A stretch of DNA of 64,000 bases from Alphaproteobacteria bacterium (lineage in GTDB: Bacteria; Pseudomonadota; Alphaproteobacteria; TMED109), in the NCBI GenBank assembly GCA_022819905.1, contig JAJEGJ010000081.1, forward strand, positions 1-64,000, written 5' to 3'. Positions 43,027 to 51,500 of this stretch are shown here, piece after piece. Position 1 is the stretch's first letter; every line of letters begins with the position of its first letter. The notes under the pieces were generated by a model, which saw nothing but the letters and a program-made list of their open reading frames with translations, did not search any database and was not told the origin of the DNA. The position numbers and the translations under genes were made by a program.

Positions 43027-43377
43027 TCTCCCAGCCGTCAAAACGCGCCCCCCACGCGCCGACACACCCACCCGTGGAAACTCGCACCCGTTACGGTAGC
43101 ATTCTGCCGCGGCAGGGTTACCTTCGATTTCGGCTTAAGCAGCTGAATATATATGCAATTGTGGGAGCCTTACCTCCTTACTGGTGCAATATTCGGACGC
43201 ATTGAAGGCCGTTGCCATCGAGCCAATTCCTACGTGCGGGAATTCCGGTACGCGTCCACCGGGGCTCGCGTGGTTGTCATCAATCGGCCATCCCCAACGG
43301 CACTGCACGGTCTTGCGCGTCGACGCTATTGCCGCGATCTGGTTCAGGCTGGTGACACCTTGCTCGCGTCCGCCCCG
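43027..43377. other. Intergenic region between nhaA and the outer-membrane gene
   Basis: 351 bases, between convergent genes. No gene, repeat or terminator is evident; an A/T-rich patch (GAATATATATGCAATTG) lies at 43145-43161. Confidence 0.5.
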
Positions 43378-44406
43378 TTACCGCAGCGCGAAGCGCATCG
43401 TCAGCATGACGGAGTACCGATCCGTGTCATCGGTCCTTGTCCAGTTAATGACGGGTTCGCTGCCGTCCAGACGCAGATTCGGTGGATGGCTGCGCAGCAG
43501 ACCGCCTCCATAGGCCCCGGACTCGAACGTATCCGAGCGTTTCCACTGAATCTTGAACCCCACGGAGACAGTGTCCGTAAGAGGACGCGAGGCGCCGGCA
43601 AGCACGAGGAATCCGGCCATCGTGTCCTTGAGCGCCCACCGGCCTGCGCTTACCGTCCCGGACAGATTACGGAGTATCTCGTCCGCATTGGGCTGGTCGC
43701 GCCCGGTCAGGATGTCTTCGGGATCGGCGCTTCGGGCCCAGACCCAGGAGAAGTCCTTCCGCACCCGTGTCAGGCCCACGCCCACGCCCGCGAAGGGCGT
43801 CCACCGGCTGCGGTTCGGCCAGTCCCGATAAGCGACGGCGAACACTTCGTGGGAACTGGCGGTCCCCAGCGATTCCTCGCCTATGGACAGTTCGTTGCCG
43901 ATCTTGTCGAAATCCACGCCCGAGGCGTCGGTGGAGGATACCGTCTGATGGAAATCCGTCGTGTTGTAACCATAGACCGCGGCAACCCTGAATCGCGGCG
44001 AAAAACGATACCCGAGTTCCGCTTCCGCGGAAAAACCCCGGCCACCATCGAACGGCGCGGCCCAGCCGTCCCCCGCGCCGCGGTCGGGCGAGGTGCAGCC
44101 GGGTACCGACCGGGCGCGCGGGTTGATGTACTCGTCGCAGATGCTCGCGCGATCGTTGCTTCGGCTGCGCATGGTTACGTCGCCGGAGCCGTTGCCGCCA
44201 AGCGAAACGCTCGCATACAACGGGTCGGCTCGCCCGTGGGCGCACAGCAGCAGCATCGAGCCGACAACTCCGAGCAGCACGGGAACGCGCGCACACAGGG
44301 ACCGCCGGTTGCCAATGGGCCGTAGAACACGTGTTTCGTTCCGACAGTACGCAAAGCTCGCACTCCGCGCGGAGGCATGTTCCATCCTCAAGCTGTTTGC
44401 TTTCAT
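43378..44406 (-). CDS. Outer-membrane beta-barrel protein
   Basis: 342 residues with CGGAGAATCG before the ATG, a long N-region and signal core (VPVLLGVVGSMLLLCAHGRADP), then alternating strands typical of OmpA/OmpW-like barrels (FSAEAELGYRFSPRFRVAAVYGYN, WTPFAGVGVGLTRVRKDF, DRYSVMLTMRFALR). It lacks the usual terminal aromatic residue (ends ALR). It follows the DUF3365 gene by 54 bases on the same strand, so it may be the last gene of the redox cluster. Confidence 0.75.
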   Translation of the reverse strand: MKANSLRMEHASARSASFAYCRNETRVLRPIGNRRSLCARVPVLLGVVGSMLLLCAHGRADPLYASVSLGGNGSGDVTMRSRSNDRASICDEYINPRARSVPGCTSPDRGAGDGWAAPFDGGRGFSAEAELGYRFSPRFRVAAVYGYNTTDFHQTVSSTDASGVDFDKIGNELSIGEESLGTASSHEVFAVAYRDWPNRSRWTPFAGVGVGLTRVRKDFSWVWARSADPEDILTGRDQPNADEILRNLSGTVSAGRWALKDTMAGFLVLAGASRPLTDTVSVGFKIQWKRSDTFESGAYGGGLLRSHPPNLRLDGSEPVINWTRTDDTDRYSVMLTMRFALR

Positions 44407-44460
44407 CGATTCTCCGGAGCCGAAACGCTCACCGCTGTACTCACCGGCCTCGGCGGCACC

Positions 44461-45024
44461 TCAGTCGATGGGGATGCGGATGACCACGCCACCCATCACG
44501 TCGCCCACCGCAAGGTCGGTTCGCGGCGAATCCCTGTGGTTGTTGTGACAGTTGACGCAGGCTTCGACGATTGCGCGATCCGGGTACACCGCCGCGAAAT
44601 ACCGCTCCCCGCCCAGTTCCTCCTCGCCGTAGAAGTTCTCGTCCGGGTTATCGGCCACGAATTCCAGGCCTGCTTGCTCCAGCTCCGTTGCCGGTCCGTT
44701 GTTCCTGTTGATCGGATCGAGCGAGAGCAGGGCGTAGGAGAAGTCCTCGGAGTTGTCCATCACCGTTTCGGCGCCGAAACGGAACATCTGCGCCGGCAGC
44801 GGCAGCGCCGCCTCGTCTTCGAAGTGCTCCGATGCGGTAAGAATCTCCTCGTCGACCGTGAGCCGTTGCACCACCATGCGGGTATAGACCTCGCGATCGG
44901 CCGACATGACCCGGTAGAGCATGTCGGCGACTTGCGGGTAGGGGATTCCTTGGGCCACGGCATCCATCACGATCCCGGCGGCGACCGCGAGCGCGGCAGC
45001 GGTCCTGAGTGTCCTGAATTTCAT
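44461..45024 (-). CDS. DUF3365 monohaem c-type cytochrome-like protein
   Basis: 187 residues starting MKFRTLRTA, chosen because GGAG lies about 10 bases before that ATG. Signal peptide ends near IVMDAVAQ. The Tll0287-like/DUF3365 core includes NRNNGPATELEQAGLEFV and a single haem-binding CVNCHN followed by FxxGDVMGGVVI. Such domains sense or carry electrons in the periplasm. It sits 58 bases downstream of the 11-haem cytochrome. Confidence 0.85.
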   Translation of the reverse strand: MKFRTLRTAAALAVAAGIVMDAVAQGIPYPQVADMLYRVMSADREVYTRMVVQRLTVDEEILTASEHFEDEAALPLPAQMFRFGAETVMDNSEDFSYALLSLDPINRNNGPATELEQAGLEFVADNPDENFYGEEELGGERYFAAVYPDRAIVEACVNCHNNHRDSPRTDLAVGDVMGGVVIRIPID

Positions 45025-45082
45025 TTTGTACGGCTCCATTGCCTGATTCTAAAGCCGGGTTGCCGGGAGGTCACTCCCGCAG

Positions 45083-46570
45083 TCAACGGGCCGCGTCGCC
45101 CTCATCCGCGCCTGAGCGCCGCACGGCCCATTCCATGCTCTCGACGTGGACGGCGGGCGTTCCGCTGAAGTTGCGGTCAACCAGGTCGCCATCGGCCAGC
45201 GCGTCGAGCGAGAACTCCAGACCGTGGCAGTCGAGACAGACGGGCCGGATCATCTTGTCGTTCGGACGCAGGGTGTCGTTCTGGTTGTGATTGGCCGCGA
45301 TCGTTTCGCGGTTTTCGGTCATGGGCATGTGGCAGGTCGCGCAACTCACCCCGGCGCCGGGCGGCGCTTCGCCGGACAGCTCCGCTTGCCAAAGTCGGTG
45401 GTGCGGGCTGTCGGCATAGGCCCGCGTATGGCGATCGTCGTGGCAGGATGCGCAGGCTTCGACGGCCGCCCGTGCCGTGTCCGCATCGTGGGGCCGGTGA
45501 CAGGCGCCGCAATCGAGCGCCCGGTGCGTCGCGGCGTCGGCGCGCATCGGCAGGCGCGCTTCGCCGACAGTCATGTGCGCGCGCGGGACGGGATCGGCGA
45601 GCCAGTCGGCCACGACTCCGGGGACCACGCGCGACAGGCCGATCCTCTCGAGTCCCGCTGCCGGGTCGCGGGGCGGTGCGATTTCGGGATGTTCGCGCAT
45701 GCCGTGCCGGCCCTTGGCGAACGACCGTGCCTGCGGTTCGTGACAGGACCGGCACGCCCCGGTCGACGGCGCCTCGACCCAGTGGGCCGTCACATCGGCC
45801 GGCCCGGAGCCGGCGGCGAGACCCTCCGCATGACACGCGGTGCAATTGACTCCCGCCGCCGCATGGCCGGAACCTGCCCACTGCATGAGAATGTCCGTGT
45901 CGGCGAATGCGGCGTCGGGCGCGACCGCCTCGTCGCGCCCGAGTGCCGTCCCCGAGGTCCGTTCCAGTGCGCGGAAACGCGCGGTCGCTCCGTGGATCGA
46001 CTCGGGCCGCAGCGCCGGTCCGCCGGTGTGCTCGGCCAGGAAGTCCTCGTACAGCGCCCGGTTGTCGTGGTAATTGTGGCAACCCGCCGTTGCACAGGTG
46101 TCGAAGGCGAGGCCCGCGTGGCTCGGACGGTCCAGCCGGACATCCTCGTCGTCTTCCGAGTGGCACGCGACGCAGAAGTCCATGGCGACCGTGACGGCGC
46201 CCGTTCGGGTGATCTCGGGCCGGTGCTCGGCATGACAGCTCGTGCACAGGCGCGCATCGAGCCTTTCCCAATAGGCCGCCATTCTCGGGTTGCGGAACAG
46301 CGAGCGGGGATGGCTGTCGGCCGCGGCATCCAATTCATCCTCGTGGCAGTTTCGGCAGGTCTCGTTCAGCGCCCGCTCGGCCGCGGCCTCCGCGGCGAAG
46401 GGAGTTGCCGCATGGCAGGTTTCGCAGGCCATCTCGATCTGATGGTGGGCATCCGTGGTCCTGCCGATGAGCAGCGGGCGGCGGTCGCCTCCCACAAGCA
46501 TCGTGGCCGCAACGTACGCCGCAGCGAGCAGCGTCGTCCCCGTCAACCACAAGACAACCCTCCGCGACAC
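45083..46570 (-). CDS. Periplasmic 11-haem cytochrome c
   Basis: 495 residues from the GTG at 46570, which gives one N-terminal membrane anchor or signal (VVLWLTGTTLLAAAYVAATML). Ten CxxCH haem sites (CETCH, CRNCH, CTSCH, CVACH, CTACH, CRSCH, CGACH, CASCH, CATCH, CLDCH) and one CATAGCH (C-x4-CH) are visible. The number and spacing suggest a cytochrome c3/NapC-NrfB-like electron carrier; I do not recognise a catalytic motif. It starts eight bases after the GPP34-cytochrome gene, so the two are likely translated together. Confidence 0.88.
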   Translation of the reverse strand: MSRRVVLWLTGTTLLAAAYVAATMLVGGDRRPLLIGRTTDAHHQIEMACETCHAATPFAAEAAAERALNETCRNCHEDELDAAADSHPRSLFRNPRMAAYWERLDARLCTSCHAEHRPEITRTGAVTVAMDFCVACHSEDDEDVRLDRPSHAGLAFDTCATAGCHNYHDNRALYEDFLAEHTGGPALRPESIHGATARFRALERTSGTALGRDEAVAPDAAFADTDILMQWAGSGHAAAGVNCTACHAEGLAAGSGPADVTAHWVEAPSTGACRSCHEPQARSFAKGRHGMREHPEIAPPRDPAAGLERIGLSRVVPGVVADWLADPVPRAHMTVGEARLPMRADAATHRALDCGACHRPHDADTARAAVEACASCHDDRHTRAYADSPHHRLWQAELSGEAPPGAGVSCATCHMPMTENRETIAANHNQNDTLRPNDKMIRPVCLDCHGLEFSLDALADGDLVDRNFSGTPAVHVESMEWAVRRSGADEGDAAR

Positions 46571-46577
46571 CGCCGAC

Positions 46578-47753
46578 TCAGTACAGGTACGCCGCGAGAA
46601 TGTGCACGACCAACAGGGCCGGCAGCGGACAGATGGCCGCGACATGCACCCACAGGAGAATACGGCGCGGTTGGCCGGTCCGGCCGACCCCCAACTGCCG
46701 GACGCGGTGGACGGCGCCGATCGCGATGCCGGCGAGCGCACCGGAAAGCAGCGTCGCGAGGTAGAAGCCCATGAGCGCCGCGTTGAAGTTGGAGCCGATA
46801 CGAAAGCCGGTATGGGCGAACAGTGCGAGGACGCAGGCGAGCCCGATGGCGACATGGGCGAAACGCCACCGGCGCAGACTGGCGATACGGGAGACAAGCC
46901 GCTTCCGGACAGCCACGCCGATGACCAGTCCGGCGACGCTAAGCGCCAGCAACAGGTAGCCGCTCCACTGCTGCCAGAACCCGTCGAACCAGAGACTCGA
47001 CCAAACGCTGGGGCCGAACCGGTCCGGAACCGGGATGCGGGGGACCAGCAGCACGGCGCCGGTTCCCGCGACCGCGGCGGCGGAGAGGGACAGCAGCAGT
47101 TTCTGGGAGCGTTCCGCCTGCGCCCTGGCCGCGGACACGATCGTCTGCTGGATGTCCGCAATGGTGCCGGCGACCTCGCGGCCGATCAGGTCCATCCGGC
47201 GCAACAGCGCGATCCGGGATGGCTCGATTTCCCGGTCGGGAAAAACGTCCGGCAGGATCTGGCAGGCGTCGGCCAGCGAGATCAGCGCGATGTCGCGAGG
47301 GTCGGGGACGGGGTCGGCCAGCACACGCTCGATGCGCGCCCTGATCTCCCGTTCCGCGCCGTCATCGCGCGTGGGATGGCGTACGGAGCCGAGCGCCCAA
47401 AGAAACCGCTCCTCGCGCCGTTCCAGGATGCCGCGCTCGACGAGGCTCGCGAGCGCCTGCTCGCGAATCGTGGCGCTGTCCTCGGTAGACAGCACGCGGA
47501 TCCAGGTCTGCGTGTCCGCCGTATCCGTCCGCGAAGCGATCCTGGCGAGAACCGCGTCGAGCATCGGATTGCCGGTCGGATCTTCGGTGATGACAACCAG
47601 AGCCTCAAGGTCGGTGTCGATGCGGTACGCGAAGGCCAGATCCATCAGAATCGCACCGGCCAGCGCGCACTCAAAGGCGTGTTGCCGGATCGGCAGGAAC
47701 GCGCCGTCTTCGTCGCCGAGCAGCAGCAGGATCTCTTCGGTGAATGTCAGCAT
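46578..47753 (-). CDS. GPP34 domain fused to a cytochrome-b-like membrane domain
   Basis: 391 residues. The N-terminal ~200 residues read as a GPP34 (GOLPH3/Vps74-like) domain: LTFTEEILLLLGDEDGAFLP, HAFECALAGAILMDLAF and a Glu/Arg-rich helical end. From about 220 there are five hydrophobic segments with histidines at the helix ends (RFAHVAIGLACVLALFAHTGF, LLWVHVAAICPLPALLVVHIL) that could bind b haem. Nothing like this fusion is familiar to me. It heads the redox cluster on the minus strand, directly before the 11-haem cytochrome. Confidence 0.75.
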   Translation of the reverse strand: MLTFTEEILLLLGDEDGAFLPIRQHAFECALAGAILMDLAFAYRIDTDLEALVVITEDPTGNPMLDAVLARIASRTDTADTQTWIRVLSTEDSATIREQALASLVERGILERREERFLWALGSVRHPTRDDGAEREIRARIERVLADPVPDPRDIALISLADACQILPDVFPDREIEPSRIALLRRMDLIGREVAGTIADIQQTIVSAARAQAERSQKLLLSLSAAAVAGTGAVLLVPRIPVPDRFGPSVWSSLWFDGFWQQWSGYLLLALSVAGLVIGVAVRKRLVSRIASLRRWRFAHVAIGLACVLALFAHTGFRIGSNFNAALMGFYLATLLSGALAGIAIGAVHRVRQLGVGRTGQPRRILLWVHVAAICPLPALLVVHILAAYLY

Positions 47754-47842
47754 GCGCGCCTGCGCAACCGCCTTTACGAACCGCGTTCAGTGATCGGCGC
47801 TTCGTCCTGATAATTCGCTTGCCTGGACAGCGATGGCCTGCA

Positions 47843-48136
47843 TCACTTGGTTGCCGACGCAATTTCACGACGGCAGTCCCGTTTCAGTATCGTCAAATCA
47901 TGCTCCACCTGCTTGAGGCTCGCGACAACGGCGACGCGGTGGTCGTCGACCTGTTGCATGGCGTCGGATACCGCGCTCATCCGGGACGCGATCTCGTCAA
48001 CACGGCGGACAAGCTCGACGCTCCGATGTGGGTCGTCCAGTTGTCCGAGTTCGGTTCGCAAATGTTTGAGGGATTCGAGTGCGACAGCGAGATCGGTCTT
48101 GTCGCTCTTCGACCAGGTCGTCGGAAACGCCCCCAT
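47843..48136 (-). CDS. Short coiled-coil protein of unknown function
   Basis: 97 residues, almost entirely helical with heptad-like spacing (LESLKHLRTELGQLDD, VDEIASRMSAVSDAMQQVDD, VAVVASLKQVEHDLTIL). The ATG overlaps the stop of a small upstream frame (TGATG). Not recognised. No strong ribosome site. Moderately likely to be a real gene. Confidence 0.5.
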   Translation of the reverse strand: MGAFPTTWSKSDKTDLAVALESLKHLRTELGQLDDPHRSVELVRRVDEIASRMSAVSDAMQQVDDHRVAVVASLKQVEHDLTILKRDCRREIASATK

Positions 48137-48255
48137 CAGGCGCGGCCTTGGCCTACGCGGTAAACGGCTCTACCGGCGATCGCGGCGTCGCTGGCGATCC
48201 GGAACATCGTCCTGGCCAGAACATCGACGCTTCCTTTCATCTTGCGTTTACCCAT
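48136..48255 (-). CDS. Possible small basic protein, coupled to the coiled-coil gene
   Basis: 39 residues (MGKRKMKGSVDVLARTMFRI... VGQGRA) whose TGA overlaps the ATG of the next gene. The overlap is the main support; the start codon has only a weak site (GGGGCCA). Could be spurious. Confidence 0.3.
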   Translation of the reverse strand: MGKRKMKGSVDVLARTMFRIASDAAIAGRAVYRVGQGRA

Positions 48256-48526
48256 TGGCCCCAATGTTGCGCCGATTTCCGGCCGAAGCCGTGTTGAGTC
48301 CGAGAGAGATGGACGTCGCTGCCAGCATTTTTGAGTTTGCACATTTCGACAATACCGAGCAAGACTAGCAGAAACGCCCGTTCACCGCGACGAACAGCAC
48401 GATCGTGCGGAACACGCGATCGACAGCAGTAGCGCGCATGCTCAAGCGTGCTCAGAATGTCGTGCGTTGCACCGCGTTCCGAACGGCCGACGGCGCACGG
48501 GTAGCGTCCAGGCAATCATTATCGGA

Positions 48527-51500
48527 TCAGTGTGCGGAACAGCAACGGAATCCGATCCGGAAACGGCTGTCGTCATGCGACTGACCGTAGCCCCCGAACC
48601 AGACCAGGACGCCGCCTCCGGAAAGACGCTTGCCGTAACCCAGATTCGCCTCCAGCGACCACATGTCCAGAGCAGTTCCGGGATGCCGGAGGCGATCGAT
48701 CTCCTCCCGCCAAAGCGCGCCAGTTCCGGTCGGCGCGACGTTGCCCCAGCGGGGCGAAACGTGCAGCGACAAGCCCAGGGCGTCCGGCTCACCCAGCGTG
48801 AACGTCACCCCGGCGCCTCGCTCCCGGTAGCCCGCGGCCGAATGCACCGCCAGCGCCCGTCCCTGTGCGTCGATCCGGACATTGCCCTGCTGTACCCGCA
48901 GACCAAGAGCGACCTCTACACCGGATCCGGTCTGTCCGTCCCCGCCGTCGCGGCGCAGATGCACTTCGCCGAAGGGCTCGAATGTCATACCGCCGACACG
49001 GATCGGCCCCGACATCTCGGCGCCCAGCCGTTGCTGATCGACGGCCGCCGACAGTCTGTCGACCGACTCCTCGCCGTCCCCGGTTTCCAGTTCGGCCCAA
49101 GCGGCGTCGGCCCGCAGCGCGAACCTGACCTTGCCGGCGTCCCCGCCAATCCTCCGCCGATATTCGATCAAGCTCATTCGCAGACCGAGATCGGCGGTCC
49201 CGACCAGCCCGGCCGCGTCCCGCACATTTTCCGCCGTGCCCGAGCCGCCGCCGAACATGGTCCACACCGACGCGGTCCCGTCGGACCAGCGCATATACGG
49301 TTGCAGCGCCGTCAGCCTCGTCGTCAGCCTGCCGCTCGATGCGCCCACCTGCCAATCGCCCGTCCCGGAACTGCGCGCCACCGCCACGCCGGCCAGCCAA
49401 CGGTCGCCCAACTCGGCATCGACGCCCAGGTAAGCGGTTCGCAGATCGCCATCGTGCCCGGCATCGTAGCCCAGCACGGTCGGCGCGCCCTCGAAAGTCT
49501 GAAAGTCGCCCTGACCCCAGACGGCCCAGCGACGGCCCGCCGGTTCGCTATCAGCATCGCCTGCGGCGCCGGTATCGTCCACTCCCGGCACCCACTCGAA
49601 CTCCACGTCCCTGAGCGAGGCATCCCAAGCGCCACTCAAGCTGCCCAGGATGCCCAGGACGCCGAAGCTGCCAAAGCCGTTCGGAAGTCCCGATGCGCCA
49701 GGCGGCGATTCACCCGCCATCGGCTGGCCAAAGGCCGATGCGCCGAATTCCCCGGAGGGATACCCCCTGGATTCTGGCGTTGAGCCTGCCGCGCCGTTTA
49801 GCACGCCTGCCGTCAGCCCATCCACGATCTGCCGCCACTCGGCCTTGTCCAGCGGTATGCGCCGCCCGGCGACCGACAACAGCGACTGTTCTCCGACGCC
49901 GGACACCGCCCGCCGGCCCAGCGTCATGCGCGCACTCGACAGATGCGAGCGGGCCATGGCTGCCAGGGCGTTGCCGAGCACGCCGCGCACCAGCCGGTCG
50001 TCCACGCCCGCTGCGAACGTCTGCGTGGCCTTCAGTCCGTCGGCGTCCTCCGCCGTGACCGATACGGCGGCCGACCCGTACACGACCGGTGTCAGCGTGA
50101 GCTGCGATTCCAGCACCTCGACCGTGACCACGTCCGTGTCGGAGGACTCCGCGCGGTAGCTCAGCACGCCGCCGTCGACATCGGAAAAGTACGGCGACAA
50201 ATCCAGACTGACCGGGTTCCCGCCTTCATCGAGCAGCTGTTCGGGAATCGTCCCGGTCGCGGCCGGTGCGTCGTTGACAGGCGACACGGTCACCGTCACC
50301 GTGGCTGAATCCATCAGTCCATCGCCATCGGAGGCGATGTAGGTAAATCGGTCCGTGCCGTGGAAGTTCTGCGCAGGGACATAGATCACGCCGCCGTCGG
50401 CGGCAACGGCGGCCGTCCCGTGGGCCGGCGCCATCACGCTTGCGACGCGCAGGGAGTCGACGTCAGGGTCCGAGTCGTTGGCCAGAACATTCACCGCAAC
50501 GGCTTCGTCCTCGTTCGTTTGTACCTCGTCGTCCGCCGCGGCGGGCTGTTCGTTCAGGTCGATGATCGTCACGACTGCCTGCACGTCGGCTTCCGCTCCC
50601 GGGGCATCGCGCGCGCGCACGGAAAGCGTGTGCTGGCGGGGTTCCGCCTCGTAGTCGTCCCCCGGGCCAACGTACCGCACCGTGCCGTCGCGGGCGTTTA
50701 CGGTGAAACGCTTCCCATCGCCGGAGACCAACTCATGGGTCAGTGGGTCGCCGTCGGGATCCGACGCTGTCAGGCGGCCGAGCTCGACCGGAAGCCTGCT
50801 GCCATCCAGGTTCTCCTTCAGCTTGAAGCGGTAGATCGGCCGGTCGAACGACGGCGCCCGGTTGACCACCTCCACCGTCGCCGTCGCCGAGGCCGCGCCC
50901 CCGGACCCGTCCGAAACCTCCACCCGGATATCCACCGAACCCAACTCGTGCGGCGCCGTCCATCTCGCTTGCGCCCCCCCCCCGGTCCGCCGGCGAAAGC
51001 GCCCGATGGCGCGCTCCACTCATATTCCAGAACGTCGCCGTCCGGGTCCGCCGCCAGCGCCGTCAAGCCAACCTCGCCTCCGCGCGGTACCGCGCAGGGA
51101 TCGCAGCTCGCCGATACCGTAGGCGGGATGTTCGGCGGCGGGGGCGGTGGAGGCGGTGGAGGCGGTGGGTCGTCGTTGTCCGTTATCTTGATCGTGTCCC
51201 CGGTCACGGTGAGGCCGGCCGCCGTGCCGGCGACCTCGACGGTCTCGGCCGGTTCGTCCGCCGCGTCGTCCACCGGCGTCAGGGTGAACGTCCCGCTGCC
51301 GCTGGCGGCGCCGGCCGCGATGACGATCGAGAAGCTGGGCACCGCCGCGTAGTCGGCGGGCGCGGTCGCCGTGCCGTCGCCGACGCTCACCGTGACAGCC
51401 GTCGCCTCGGTGAAGCGGGCCGCGCCGTCGATGGCCGCCGTGACCTCGATGGTCCTGGCGCCGCCGCCCTCGGCCACCGAGTCCGGGCTCGCCGTGAGCG

